DNA from: a virus
Length of the DNA stretch: 32,244 nt
Virus record (IMG/VR): IMGVR_UViG_3300042465_002411
Coordinates: 1-32,244 of that record
Reading direction: 5' to 3' (one strand)
The position numbers and the translations under genes are program-made. Positions 1 through 8,652 of this stretch are shown one piece after another (within the stretch, counting starts at the first letter, position 1; each line of letters begins with the position of its first letter). The notes below the pieces were generated by a model. It was not told the origin of the DNA, ran no database searches, and saw nothing but the letters and a program-made list of their open reading frames with translations.

Positions 1-139
1 AGTTAATTTTGGATTAGTAAGCAATACAGTTTTTAGTACAACGGTTAACAATACGCTAACAATAACAGCCGAATGGATAGGAACAGATTCAGGAAATACT
101 ATTCGTTCACAAAATTTTACGTTAACAAAATCTTATTAA
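1..139 (+). CDS. Structural protein, C-terminal fragment (second haplotype)
   Basis: Bases 2-139 encode the last 45 residues of the same protein as the complete gene at 31448-32083. They differ from it at only three residues (V/I, S/A, S/T). The 5' part lies off the window and is represented by the full copy at the right end. It is not a separate gene. Confidence 0.9.
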   Translation, partial: VNFGLVSNTVFSTTVNNTLTITAEWIGTDSGNTIRSQNFTLTKSY

Positions 140-300
140 AAATGCAAAATAAATTAAAATATAGTTAAATAATAAATTCAAATTTTAAACAATGAAAAAC
201 ACAGACATTTTAAGCAGAATAACTGCATTATTAAACAAAAAAGTAAGTTTGGCACAAATGAGCCTTGACAACGGAACAGTTGTAGAATCGGATTCATTTG
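1..300. repeat. Left copy of 300-bp terminal redundancy
   Basis: Bases 1-300 align without indels to 31945-32244 (offset 31944). I count 16 substitutions by eye, at 1, 10, 17, 28, 37, 40, 43, 46, 56, 85, 89, 91, 131, 153, 156 and 278. Most coding differences are silent third-position changes, so they look like true strain variation and not sequencing error. The simplest reading is that a circular or circularly permuted genome of about 31,944 bp was assembled past its own start, with two haplotypes at the ends. Confidence 0.93.
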
Positions 301-761
301 CAGTAGGAGACCCTATTTTCGCTATTGATGGCGAAAATAAAGTACCATTAGAAATTGGAAAATACACAATGGAAGATGGTTCAGTATTGGAAGTTTACGA
401 AATTGGAATCGTTGGCGAAGTTGCACCAGCGGAAGTTGCAGAAGTAGAAACTAAATCTGAAGAAGAAATGGCTGCAGAATTAGCAGCGGTTACAGAAGTA
501 GCAAGATTAGCAGAAGAGGAAAAAACAAACGATGTAATTTTAAAAGTAGTCGAAGCTTTGAAACCAGTCTTTGACGAATTGAACACACGAATTGAAAATC
601 TTTCAAAAGCAAATTCAGAAGTTAAAGAAACACTTTCAAAAGTAACAGAGAAAACACCTTTAAAGCATAAACCAATTGAAGCTAATTTAAGTTCAGTAAA
701 AAATACTGGAGCAAATCTATCAGGAACAGAAGCACGTGTAATGGCGATGTTATCTAAATAA
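192..761 (+). CDS. Putative capsid scaffold-like protein
   Basis: A 189-residue acidic protein directly upstream of the major capsid gene. Residues about 1-75 look globular (G and V rich, beta-like). Residues about 80-165 are rich in E, A, K and V and are predicted by eye to be helical or coiled-coil, and the C-terminus is a short basic and Ala/Met-rich tail. Position between the prohead protease (31 kb) and the capsid protein, size and charge fit a scaffolding protein, but no signature motif proves this. A decoration or capsid-assembly protein is the main alternative. The start is preceded by an A/T-rich leader. A second partial copy from another haplotype begins at 32136. Confidence 0.55.
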   Translation: MKNTDILSRITALLNKKVSLAQMSLDNGTVVESDSFAVGDPIFAIDGENKVPLEIGKYTMEDGSVLEVYEIGIVGEVAPAEVAEVETKSEEEMAAELAAVTEVARLAEEEKTNDVILKVVEALKPVFDELNTRIENLSKANSEVKETLSKVTEKTPLKHKPIEANLSSVKNTGANLSGTEARVMAMLSK

Positions 762-786
762 TTAACAAATAAATAAATAAAAAACA

Positions 787-1698
787 ATGGCTAATCAACC
801 AACAATCACATCCAGTTACGCTGGAGAATTCGCAGGAAAATATATTGCAGCCGCAGTATTATCAGCAAACACAATTGCAAACAATGGAGTAACAGTTATT
901 CCAAATGTGAAATTCAAAACAACGCTTAAAAAAGCAGTAGTAAGTGGCTTAGTAACCGCTGCAACTTGTGATTTTACAGATACAGGAGTTGTTACTCTTT
1001 CTGACAAAGTTTTAACAGTTGAAGAAAAACAAGTTAACTTACAAGTTTGTAAAACACCGTTTCAATCAGATTGGGAAGCGTCTCAAATGGGATATAGTGC
1101 ATTCGATGTACTTCCATCTACATTTTCAGATTTCTTTATTGGTAAAGTATTAAAAGATATTGCTTTAGATACTGAAAATTTCCTTTGGTCAGCTACAACT
1201 GGACTTGGAAAATTATTGAAAACAGATGGAGCTGCTACAATTGCAACGCCTTTGACTATTACAGCTTCGAATGTAATTACAGAAATGGGACGTGTTGTAG
1301 ACGCTATTCCTACTGCTATCTACGGTAATGAAGGTTTAAGAGTTTATGTGTCTCAAAACGTTGCTAAAGCATACGTAAGAGCATTGGGTGGCTTTTCAGT
1401 TGCTGCTACTTCTAACAATGGAGTTCAAGGATTAGGTACGCAATGGTACAACGGTCAAGATTTGACTTTTGACGGTGTAAAAATCTTTGTAGCAAACGGA
1501 CTTCCTGCTAATACAATGGTAGCTGCAGAAATCGAAAACTTATTCGTTGGATTCGGTTTACAAGACGATCAGAATTTAATTAAAACTATCGATATGCAAG
1601 ATATTGACGGTTCTAAAAATGTACGTTTTATTGCAAGATTCACAAGAGGATTGCAAGTTGGAATCGGAGCAGATGCCGTAACTTATGGTATTGCATAA
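787..1698 (+). CDS. Major capsid protein
   Basis: A 303-residue protein with the composition of a coat protein: A, V, T, N and G rich, few Cys, no membrane segment. It sits just after the scaffold-like gene and before a terminator, and it has by far the most regular codon use in the window, consistent with high expression. The middle part (residues about 95-150) has alternating aromatic and acidic residues, followed by a long beta-rich half, compatible with an HK97-type coat fold as in other Bacteroidota phages. The identification rests on gene order and composition. A strong hairpin terminator lies 7 bases after the stop, which would isolate capsid mRNA from the downstream tail genes. Confidence 0.75.
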   Translation: MANQPTITSSYAGEFAGKYIAAAVLSANTIANNGVTVIPNVKFKTTLKKAVVSGLVTAATCDFTDTGVVTLSDKVLTVEEKQVNLQVCKTPFQSDWEASQMGYSAFDVLPSTFSDFFIGKVLKDIALDTENFLWSATTGLGKLLKTDGAATIATPLTITASNVITEMGRVVDAIPTAIYGNEGLRVYVSQNVAKAYVRALGGFSVAATSNNGVQGLGTQWYNGQDLTFDGVKIFVANGLPANTMVAAEIENLFVGFGLQDDQNLIKTIDMQDIDGSKNVRFIARFTRGLQVGIGADAVTYGIA

Positions 1699-1705
1699 AT
1701 TTAAT

Positions 1706-1729
1706 AGGGGTTAGAAATAGCCCCTTTTT
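1706..1729 (+). terminator. Rho-independent terminator after capsid gene
   Basis: AGGGGTT (1706-1712) pairs with AGCCCCT (1719-1725), including one G-T wobble, around a 6-base loop and followed by a T run. It sits directly after the capsid stop codon. Confidence 0.85.
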
Positions 1730-1752
1730 ATTAACTTAAAAAATAAAAAAAA

Positions 1753-2289
1753 ATGAGTGTATGCTTAATGTCAACAGGGCGAAAATTAGCTTGTAAAGAT
1801 GCGGTTGGAGGGATTTCCCAAATATTTTTTGCGGACTATGGAACTTTAGGAACAGCAACAATAACAGCGGGTTTAGTAACAGCCTTTTCAGGAACTACTT
1901 ATACATTATATCAATACGATGTTAAGAGTGCTTCGAATTTAGTTCAGACTATAACCTCTTCAAACGATGCGGGAACAACTTACTTCGAGCAATCAATTAC
2001 TTTAGTTTTAACTAAATTAGATGCTGCTACACAAGTAGAACTTTATAAATTAATAACAAGCCGACCACACGCTTTTATTAAAGATAACAACGGTAATTAT
2101 TTGTCAGTTGGAATGACACGTGGATGCGACACAAACGGAACTATCGACACGGGAACAGCTTTAGGTGATATGAATGGTTATTCATTGACTATTACAGCAC
2201 AAGAGCCTTTAATGGCACAATTTGTAACTCCTTTGTTAATTACTGCTAAAATTGCTGGAGGTTTAACACCAACACAAATCACACCGTAA
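1753..2289 (+). CDS. Putative major tail tube protein
   Basis: A 178-residue protein rich in T, G, I and L with repeated beta-strand patterns, located between two terminators immediately after the capsid gene, so it has its own short transcription unit. A stand-alone, well-insulated gene for a beta-rich protein of this length is typical for the tail tube protein, which is needed in many copies. The N-terminus is short with two cysteines (residues 4 and 14). No diagnostic motif was recognised; a decoration protein is possible. Confidence 0.55.
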   Translation: MSVCLMSTGRKLACKDAVGGISQIFFADYGTLGTATITAGLVTAFSGTTYTLYQYDVKSASNLVQTITSSNDAGTTYFEQSITLVLTKLDAATQVELYKLITSRPHAFIKDNNGNYLSVGMTRGCDTNGTIDTGTALGDMNGYSLTITAQEPLMAQFVTPLLITAKIAGGLTPTQITP

Positions 2290-2328
2290 AAATTGTTAGA
2301 AATTAGTTTGAGTAAAATTAATTATTTT

Positions 2329-2359
2329 AAGCACCAATTTATTTTGGTGCTTTTTTTTT
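2329..2359 (+). terminator. Rho-independent terminator after tail-tube gene
   Basis: AAGCACCAA (2329-2337) pairs perfectly with TTGGTGCTT (2344-2352) around a 6-base loop and runs into nine T residues. Confidence 0.92.
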
Positions 2360-2378
2360 ACAAATAATTTAAAAAGTC

Positions 2379-2390
2379 CGTTATAGAAAT
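2379..2390 (+). promoter_or_regulatory. Late start-proximal element CGTTATAGA
   Basis: CGTTATAGA begins exactly 12 bases before the ATG at 2391. The same 9-mer lies 12 bases before the ATG at 23281, and CGTTA lies 12 bases before the ATG at 30594. Function unknown: part of a late promoter or a translation leader. Confidence 0.4.
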
Positions 2391-2735
2391 ATGATAATAA
2401 TAAATCCAACAAATTCGGTATTTACTTTTAGTTTGATTCCAATTACTTATAATGTAACTGGAGTTTATACTTTAAAACTAACAGACGAGCAAACAAACAC
2501 TCTTTTAGGTACGTTTACAGCATCAACTATTACAAATAGTAATGATGTATCAAATTTAACTTTTACGCTCTTAAATAAGACTTATGAGGGTGGATTTTAT
2601 AATGCAGAGTTTCTTTTGAATGGAATTACTGTTTTTAAAGACAGAATTTTTGCAACAAGCCAAGCCTATTATACTATTAATAATAATAGCTATGTACTAC
2701 CGACAATTAATAATAATTCTTACATAACAATATGA
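2391..2735 (+). CDS. Small beta-rich structural protein
   Basis: A 114-residue protein of alternating hydrophobic and polar residues that looks like a single Ig-like beta sandwich (residues about 8-90), followed by a short tail in which an INNNSY motif occurs twice. Such proteins are common next to capsid or tail genes of Bacteroidota phages and may decorate the virion. The last four bases overlap the portal start (ATGA), so the two are translationally coupled. The exact role is not known. Confidence 0.5.
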   Translation: MIIINPTNSVFTFSLIPITYNVTGVYTLKLTDEQTNTLLGTFTASTITNSNDVSNLTFTLLNKTYEGGFYNAEFLLNGITVFKDRIFATSQAYYTINNNSYVLPTINNNSYITI

Positions 2736-4591
2736 GACCAAAGAGAAAAATATTAAAACCTATTGAAAATAAAAGCGGAGGTATTGGGGTAGTTTCTTTA
2801 GCTACTTATACAAGCCCTAAAATAGTTGAGGTTAGAAATCAAGATTGGATTAACTACGGTGAAGACAATAATTATTTTGGCTACTTGCAAGATAGGATAA
2901 ACGGTTCGCCAACGAATAACGCTATTGTAAATGGTATTAGTCAAATGATATTCGGTCAAGGATTGGATTCAACTGAAAAACTTATTAAGCCTGATGAATG
3001 GGCAGAGGTTCAATTATTATTCGATAATGATACAGTTGAACGCTTAGGTAATGATTTAGAAGCGATGGGGAATTGTGCTATACAGGTTGTGTATTCAATC
3101 GACAGAACGCGTATTTTAGAGTGTAATCATTTTCCAGTTGAGACTTTAAGAAGCGGAAAATGCAACGAGGATGGCGACATTGAATTTTATTATTATTCGG
3201 AGGACTGGACTAAAGTTACAAGACAAAAACCGCCCTTAGCTATTCCTTCTTTTGGAACAAGTAAAGAAAGTGAAGAAATATTATATATTAAGCCTTATAA
3301 GACTGGATTCTACTATTATAGTCCCGTTAGCTATCAGGGTTGTTTGCAATATTGTGAAATTGAGGAGGAGGTATCTAACTTCCATTTAAACAACATCCTT
3401 AATGGAATGGCTCCTTCGATGCTTATTAATTTCTTAAACGGAACACCAACAGAAACAGAGCAAAGAGAAATCGAGCGTAATATTCAAAACAAATTTAGCG
3501 GGACTTCAAACTCTGGCAAGTTTATTTTAAATTTTAGTGATGGAGCAAATACAGCGTCCACAATCACACCTATTCAATTATCGGATGCACATAATCAATA
3601 TCAGTTTTTAGCAGACGAAGCAATGAGAAAAATTATGGTAGGACATCGTATAATTTCTCCGATGCTTTTAGGAATTAAAGACAATAGCGGATTCGGTAAC
3701 AATGCAGACGAATTACAAACTGCAACTATATTAATGCAAAATACAGTTATTAAACCAGTTCAAAATTTACTAATAAAACACTTCGACAAAGTTTTAGCGT
3801 TTAATGAAAATACAATTAAAGTAATTTTCAAAGATTTACAGCCTTTAGATGCTTCAAATGAGTTGACAATTACTGACAAATCAAATACTATTATCGATGG
3901 TATTAATAGTCTAAGTCCTTTAGTAGCAAATAAAGTACTTGAATCAATGACACCAGACGAAATAAGAGCCTTAGTTGGATTGAAAAGTGTAATTATACCC
4001 GAAGTACCGACTGAAAATTTAAGTGCAGTAGATTTGTCTCAATTTGGCGAAGAAATAGACCTTGAAAAGTACGAATTAATCGATTCAAGACAGGTTAATT
4101 ATGAGCAAGAAACCGAATTAGACGCACAATTAAGCGTACATTTAAGCACTGGAACAGCTATTCCAAACGCTAATAGTAGAGAAGATAGTTCGGTTTATAA
4201 AGTTCGTTACAGATACGGTGGTAATCAGTCCCCAGAACGCAAATTTTGTAAGCAAATGATGAGTGCTAATAAGATTTATAGAAAAGAGGATATAGAAAAA
4301 ATGAGTAAAATGACTGTTAATCCTGGTTTTGGTATGAGTCCAAATCCTGATGAGCCTTATGATATATTCTTATGGAAGGGTGGAGGTCTTTTAAGCGAAG
4401 AATTTCCAAATGGAACGTGTAAACATTATTGGATGCGTGAAACTTATGCATCTAAAGACAGAACAACAAAAGTAGACGTTTACAGTCCAAATGCAGAAAT
4501 AGTAAGTCCTACAAAATCAATAAAAGAAGCTGGTTTTATACCAACAATTAACGACCCTAAAGCGTACATTGCTCCGCACGATATGAAATAA
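2732..4591 (+). CDS. Portal protein with C-terminal extension
   Basis: A 619-residue protein with the features of a phage portal: a basic N-terminus, a conserved stretch NYGEDNNYF (about residues 44-52), an Asn-rich segment around residues 70-85, and a mixed alpha/beta core up to about residue 400 ending with acidic residues. Portals form the dodecameric ring through which DNA enters the head. The last about 140 residues form a separate Cys/His-containing domain (FCKQMM near residue 508, then a Gly-rich part and CKHYW near residue 565). This tail is unlike the core and may be a minor head protein domain fused to the portal. The gene overlaps the preceding gene by 4 bases and lies downstream of the capsid gene, not between terminase and protease as is usual. 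Confidence 0.8.
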   Translation: MRPKRKILKPIENKSGGIGVVSLATYTSPKIVEVRNQDWINYGEDNNYFGYLQDRINGSPTNNAIVNGISQMIFGQGLDSTEKLIKPDEWAEVQLLFDNDTVERLGNDLEAMGNCAIQVVYSIDRTRILECNHFPVETLRSGKCNEDGDIEFYYYSEDWTKVTRQKPPLAIPSFGTSKESEEILYIKPYKTGFYYYSPVSYQGCLQYCEIEEEVSNFHLNNILNGMAPSMLINFLNGTPTETEQREIERNIQNKFSGTSNSGKFILNFSDGANTASTITPIQLSDAHNQYQFLADEAMRKIMVGHRIISPMLLGIKDNSGFGNNADELQTATILMQNTVIKPVQNLLIKHFDKVLAFNENTIKVIFKDLQPLDASNELTITDKSNTIIDGINSLSPLVANKVLESMTPDEIRALVGLKSVIIPEVPTENLSAVDLSQFGEEIDLEKYELIDSRQVNYEQETELDAQLSVHLSTGTAIPNANSREDSSVYKVRYRYGGNQSPERKFCKQMMSANKIYRKEDIEKMSKMTVNPGFGMSPNPDEPYDIFLWKGGGLLSEEFPNGTCKHYWMRETYASKDRTTKVDVYSPNAEIVSPTKSIKEAGFIPTINDPKAYIAPHDMK

Positions 4592-4593
4592 TT

Positions 4594-5097
4594 ATGGCAA
4601 CTACTTTATTTATTACACCTACCGACCTAAAAGCAAACACAATTATAAACGGAAACGTTGACATTGATTTGTTTATCCAGTTTATTAAGATTGCACAACA
4701 GATGCACGTACAAAATTATGTAGGTACTAAGTTATACGATACAATAGGCTTAAAAATAGCAAATACAACGCTTACAGGCGACTATTTAGCTTTAGTGGTA
4801 GATTATATACAACCGATGCTAATTCACTTCGCTATGGTCGATTATTTACCTTTTGCGAGTTACCAAATTAGAAACGGTGGAGTATTTAAACATCGTACGG
4901 AAAATTCAGAAACACCAACTAAGGACGAAATAGATATCTTAGTACAAAAGCACCGAACATTTGCGGATTTTTACGCTAAAAGATTTGTAGATTATATGTC
5001 TATTAATGCTGCTGGAATGTTTCCCGAATATTGGACTAATAGTAATTCGGATATGTTTCCAGACCAAAAACCAAACCCAAGCGGATGGGTACTATAA
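4594..5097 (+). CDS. Head-tail connector (DUF6712-like)
   Basis: A 167-residue, mostly helical protein two bases after the portal. It begins with a short strand and then ITPTDLKANT, as seen in connector proteins of Bacteroidota phages, has a central pair of hydrophobic helices (residues about 65-95), and ends in a Pro/Asn-rich tail. By position and length it should be the adaptor that joins the portal to the tail completion proteins. The family call is from memory of similar proteins; the connector role is inferred. Confidence 0.55.
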   Translation: MATTLFITPTDLKANTIINGNVDIDLFIQFIKIAQQMHVQNYVGTKLYDTIGLKIANTTLTGDYLALVVDYIQPMLIHFAMVDYLPFASYQIRNGGVFKHRTENSETPTKDEIDILVQKHRTFADFYAKRFVDYMSINAAGMFPEYWTNSNSDMFPDQKPNPSGWVL

Positions 5098-5099
5098 TT

Positions 5100-5216
5100 A
5101 TGAAAGAGACAAAAGAAAAAACGGTAAAAACTGAAAGCGTAAAAGTTTACAATATTAAAGCCGAAAATATCAAAAAAATGAATATTTATTTAAACAAGAC
5201 TAAAAATGGCAAATAA
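5100..5216 (+). CDS. Small Lys/Glu-rich protein
   Basis: A 38-residue ORF starting 2 bases after the connector stop and overlapping the next gene's ATG (5206) in another frame. It is very rich in K, E and T at the N-terminus. No homologue recognised. Tight packing between two genes favours a real gene, but its small size leaves doubt. Confidence 0.45.
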   Translation: MKETKEKTVKTESVKVYNIKAENIKKMNIYLNKTKNGK

Positions 5217-5454
5217 TATAGGATGGGGACAAGGAGCGGTCAATAACGCTATTGGCTGGGGTCAAGGTGCTATTAATAACCTTATAGGTTGGGGTTCTAT
5301 TTACTTATTAAGTTATTACGCTGAGACTGACATAGTAGGCTCGCCAGTTCCTTCCTTAATAGTTAATTTTAAAAGTAGAGTTTCAACAGATGCAGGAGTT
5401 TTCGAAGCAGAAAGTTGCTTAAATACAACACTAACCAATCTAAATAGTATATAA
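5206..5454 (+). CDS. Small repeat-containing structural protein
   Basis: An 82-residue protein whose N-terminal part is built from three copies of a ten-residue unit (NN-x-IGWGQGA type). A short segment with hydrophobic residues (SIYLLSYYAE) follows. Proteins with the IGWGQGA repeat are found near tail-fibre genes in Flavobacteriia phages. The Gly/Trp turns may form an oligomerising or adsorption element. The stop overlaps the next ATG by one base (TAATG). Confidence 0.6.
   Translation: MANNIGWGQGAVNNAIGWGQGAINNLIGWGSIYLLSYYAETDIVGSPVPSLIVNFKSRVSTDAGVFEAESCLNTTLTNLNSI
5217..5300 (+). repeat. Imperfect 30-bp tandem repeat (three units)
   Basis: Three in-frame units encode NNxIGWGQGA-type decapeptides, the last one truncated. 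The copies differ mainly at synonymous positions, which indicates selection on the peptide. Confidence 0.8.
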
Positions 5455-6437
5455 TGAGTTTATTAGACAAAGCGAGCTTAATTTGCACACCCAATGCGGT
5501 GAAAGCAGGTAAATTATATTCAATTGTACCAAGTTCTGGAGCAGGCGATATGGATGTTGTGAGAGCAACAACAGCAACGAGGGTTAATAGTTTAGGTTTA
5601 ATCGAAAATGTTGCTTTAAATGTTGCAAGATTAAACTATGATACGATAGGAGGTTGTCCAAGTATATTAGTTGAACCACAGAGAACTAATTTAATATTAA
5701 ATAGTGCAACGGTAGCAACTCAAACAATTACAACAACAGCAGTAGCTACAACTGTATCTTTTTACGGAATTGGAACAATTACTTTTAGCGGAACTTATAT
5801 AGGCTCTTTGGTAGGAACTGGCGTTAATAATAGAGTTAATTTGACATTTACACCAACAGCTGGAAGTTTAATTTTAACGGTTGTAGGAAGTTGCGTAAAT
5901 GGACAATTAGAAGCAGGCTCTTTCGCTACTTCTTACATTCCAACAGTAGCAAGTATTCAAACGAGAAACGCTGATGTAATTAGTAAAACAGGTATAAGTA
6001 GTTTAATAGGGCAGACAGAGGGGACTTTGTTTGTAGAAGTAAAAGCGCTTTTAAACGGTGGTTCATATAGAGCGTTATCTTTGTCAGATAATAGTAATAG
6101 TAATTATGTTAATATAGAATATAATTTAACATCAAGTGCTATTTTTGCAGGTTTTCAAATTGGCGCAACAAGTTATTTTCAGGCAAATAATAGTATAAAT
6201 CAGACCGACAAAAATAAGTTATTGATAACTTGGCAAAATGGTATGTTTAAATTTTTTACAAACGGAATAAAAATATTTGAAAGAAATACATTCCCAAACA
6301 TAACTACTCAATTATTTAATACGTTAAAATTTTCAAGAGGAGATGGACAAAGGTCTTTTGACTCAATGGTTAGTAGTTTACAATTATACAAAAAAGCTTT
6401 AACAGACCAAGAATGTATTAATCTAACAACACTATAA
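5454..6437 (+). CDS. Tail fibre / LamG-like structural protein
   Basis: A 327-residue protein. The N-terminal about 85 residues contain the stretch VEPQRTNLILNS, a hallmark of many phage tail-fibre or appendage proteins. The middle is Thr-rich and beta-stranded. The C-terminal about 150 residues (from GTLFVEVKA to SLQLYKKALT) look like a concanavalin/LamG-type jelly roll, a fold often used to bind sugars. It is likely part of the adsorption apparatus at the tail tip. It overlaps both neighbours by one base, giving a coupled block 5206-6718. Confidence 0.7.
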   Translation: MSLLDKASLICTPNAVKAGKLYSIVPSSGAGDMDVVRATTATRVNSLGLIENVALNVARLNYDTIGGCPSILVEPQRTNLILNSATVATQTITTTAVATTVSFYGIGTITFSGTYIGSLVGTGVNNRVNLTFTPTAGSLILTVVGSCVNGQLEAGSFATSYIPTVASIQTRNADVISKTGISSLIGQTEGTLFVEVKALLNGGSYRALSLSDNSNSNYVNIEYNLTSSAIFAGFQIGATSYFQANNSINQTDKNKLLITWQNGMFKFFTNGIKIFERNTFPNITTQLFNTLKFSRGDGQRSFDSMVSSLQLYKKALTDQECINLTTL

Positions 6438-6718
6438 TGATATATAAATTATCTTATTCAAACAGAAAAGAAGCTATTTTAGACTTAATAGCTAAAGAAG
6501 TAATAGACATAAAAGAAAATTACATAAACGGTACACAAGCTGTTGTCTATTTAGGATTCTTGGTTTTACAGCAAGGAACATACGACATAAAAGGATTAGA
6601 AACAACACCCGCTATAATAGATACTAATTATAGTGTTGACTTAATGAGCACAAACGAAATAGAATTTACAAATTTAATAACACCTAACAATCCGAGACAC
6701 GGATTTTCTGGTAACTAA
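6437..6718 (+). CDS. Hypothetical protein in tail-fibre block
   Basis: A 93-residue protein in the tail-fibre cluster, overlapping the LamG-like gene by one base (TAATG). The first half is helical (ILDLIAKEVIDIKENY), the second is mixed. No motif recognised. Context suggests a small tail or fibre accessory protein. Confidence 0.6.
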   Translation: MIYKLSYSNRKEAILDLIAKEVIDIKENYINGTQAVVYLGFLVLQQGTYDIKGLETTPAIIDTNYSVDLMSTNEIEFTNLITPNNPRHGFSGN

Positions 6719-6729
6719 AAAAAACAAAT

Positions 6730-7794
6730 ATGGCAACAATTCAAACAATTAATATTGGAGCAAGTGCAAACGATAATACGGGAGACCCGTTAAGAACAGC
6801 GTTCGACAAAACAAATCAAAATAACACCGCTTTAAATAACGATTTAGCTGCTAAGCAAGTGGCTTTGGATTTAAAAGCACCGATTGCAAGTCCAACTTTT
6901 ACAGGAACTTTAACAGCGGTTAACGATGCGATAATTAATGGAATTAAAGTTGGTACAGGTGGAGGTAGTTATTTGGGAAACACGGTAATTGGTAATAATT
7001 CATTAATAGCTAATACAAGTGGTATTGAAAATACGTCAATTGGGTATAGCTCACAAAATAAAACAACCATAGGAGATAATAATATATCATTAGGAGGTTA
7101 TTCTTTATTTTCAAACACAATTGGAAATTCAAATACGGCAATAGGATTACAAACTTTATACGATAATGTTAGCGGTTCGGCAAATACCGCAATTGGATAC
7201 AATGCTTTAGGCTCTACGCTAACTGATGATAATACTGCATTAGGACATTCAGCTGGGGACAACAATATAAACTATTCCAGAATTACGTGTATAGGTTACA
7301 ATTCTCAAGTTACAGGCTCAAGTCAGAATCAAATAGGTTCTGCAGACACAACAACTTATGTATATGGAACAGTTCAAAACCGTTCAGATTTAAGAGATAA
7401 AGCGGATGTTCAAGATACTGTTTTAGGTTTAGATTTTATTTCTAAATTAAGACCAGTCGATTATAAATGGGATATGCGTGAGGATTATAAATCCGAATTG
7501 CCAATACAAGGCGAATTATCCGAGGAAGATTTCAAAGTTGTAATGGATTTATGGATTGAAGAAAATAAATTAGTAAATTTAAAAAATGACGGAACTAAAA
7601 AAAGAAACAGATACCATCACGGATTTATAGCACAAGAGGTTAGAGATTTAGGAATTGACTTTGGTGGATTTCAAGACCATTCTATTAATGGTGGCGAAGA
7701 TGTTTTATCGATTGGTTATGACGAATTTATTGCACCAATGATTAAGGCAATACAAGAATTAAAAGCGGAGATTGAACTTTTAAAATCAAAATAA
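6730..7794 (+). CDS. Tail fibre with S74 intramolecular chaperone
   Basis: A 354-residue protein. Residues 1-60 form a short helical head, often seen at the N-terminus of Bacteroidota phage fibres (TINIGASANDNTGDPLR). Residues about 85-215 contain repeated Asn/Ser/Gly-rich units (NTAIGY type), like head-domain beta helices of adhesins. From about residue 217 comes the peptidase S74 chaperone: a SDLRDK motif with the Ser used for self-cleavage, then LRPVDYKW and HGFIAQEV. This domain trimerises the fibre and then cuts itself off. It is the probable receptor-binding protein. The stop overlaps the next ATG. Confidence 0.9.
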   Translation: MATIQTINIGASANDNTGDPLRTAFDKTNQNNTALNNDLAAKQVALDLKAPIASPTFTGTLTAVNDAIINGIKVGTGGGSYLGNTVIGNNSLIANTSGIENTSIGYSSQNKTTIGDNNISLGGYSLFSNTIGNSNTAIGLQTLYDNVSGSANTAIGYNALGSTLTDDNTALGHSAGDNNINYSRITCIGYNSQVTGSSQNQIGSADTTTYVYGTVQNRSDLRDKADVQDTVLGLDFISKLRPVDYKWDMREDYKSELPIQGELSEEDFKVVMDLWIEENKLVNLKNDGTKKRNRYHHGFIAQEVRDLGIDFGGFQDHSINGGEDVLSIGYDEFIAPMIKAIQELKAEIELLKSK

Positions 7795-7973
7795 TGAATG
7801 ATAATAATATAATAAGAAATATGAAATTATACCTATTAAATAGCGGTGCTTTTGCGATTTCGTTTACGCATATAGAAAACGGATTTAGACTATTTTTGAT
7901 GGGAATCTCAATAGTATACACATTAATTAACATTTATAAACTTTTAAAAAAGAAAACAGATGCAGATAAGTAA
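7794..7973 (+). CDS. Small membrane protein, putative holin
   Basis: A 59-residue protein whose ATG overlaps the stop codon of the fibre gene (TAATG) and whose 3' end overlaps the endolysin gene by 14 bases. It has one clear membrane segment (about residues 32-52, LFLMGISIVYTLINIY) and a Lys-rich tail. A short membrane protein fused by overlap to an endolysin gene is the usual holin arrangement. No holin family signature was recognised, so the function is inferred. Confidence 0.6.
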   Translation: MNDNNIIRNMKLYLLNSGAFAISFTHIENGFRLFLMGISIVYTLINIYKLLKKKTDADK

Positions 7974-8403
7974 ACATTTAAGTTTTGAAGAAGCAACACA
8001 TTCGGATACTGCCGATAGTTTGGGGATAGTAAACAACAATCCCAATCTTTCAGTAATTGCAAATATGAAATTATTAGCAGATAACGTTTTTGAGCCAATT
8101 AGAGAGTATTTTAAAGCACCAATTAACGTTTCAAGTATGTATAGAGGTTTAAACTTAAATAATGCGGTAAAAGGCTCTATTACGTCTCAACATTGTAGCG
8201 GTCAAGCTATGGACATTGATAATGTAAAACCAAGTAATAAAGAGATTTTCGAGTATATTAAAAAAAATCTTATATTTGACCAGCTCATAAACGAACACGA
8301 TTACAGTTGGATTCACGTTTCATTCTCAAACGTTAAAAACAGAAAACAAATATTAAGAGCAAAAAAAGTAAATGGAAAAACCGTTTATGAAACAATTAAA
8401 TAA
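7960..8403 (+). CDS. Peptidase M15 family endolysin
   Basis: A 147-residue protein with the metal-binding pattern of M15 peptidases (D-Ala-D-Ala carboxypeptidase or L-Ala-D-Glu endopeptidase): His78, Asp85 in SQHCSGQAMDID, and His119 in SWIHVS. The S-SMYR-N motif near residues 58-65 is also typical. It cuts peptide cross-links of peptidoglycan and would need a holin for release, in keeping with the overlapping membrane protein upstream. No signal peptide is visible. Confidence 0.9.
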   Translation: MQISKHLSFEEATHSDTADSLGIVNNNPNLSVIANMKLLADNVFEPIREYFKAPINVSSMYRGLNLNNAVKGSITSQHCSGQAMDIDNVKPSNKEIFEYIKKNLIFDQLINEHDYSWIHVSFSNVKNRKQILRAKKVNGKTVYETIK

Positions 8404-8409
8404 ATAAAT

Positions 8410-8619
8410 ATGAAAATTAAAGAAGTATTAAAAGAAGTAGTTACTGAAGTAGCAAAGGAATCAATCGACCCTATCAAATCTATTTTAGATGAAGCAGCTT
8501 ACAGATATTCAGATAGCCCGGCTACAACTAATGCAGGACGTGTATTAAGGTTTATAAGCAGATTTATTAAACCAAGTACCATTATTAAATTATTTGCTTA
8601 CAAATTAACAAATAAATAA
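8410..8619 (+). CDS. Hypothetical protein after endolysin
   Basis: A 69-residue protein, mostly helical. The first part is Lys/Glu-rich, then comes a segment with R and I/F residues (about 43-65) that could be an amphipathic or membrane-associated helix. Last gene of the late unit, directly before a strong terminator. It could be a lysis accessory (spanin-like or anti-holin), but nothing proves this. Confidence 0.6.
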   Translation: MKIKEVLKEVVTEVAKESIDPIKSILDEAAYRYSDSPATTNAGRVLRFISRFIKPSTIIKLFAYKLTNK

Positions 8620-8652
8620 AAACTAAGTGCATTGAATTGCTATCTTGTTTTT

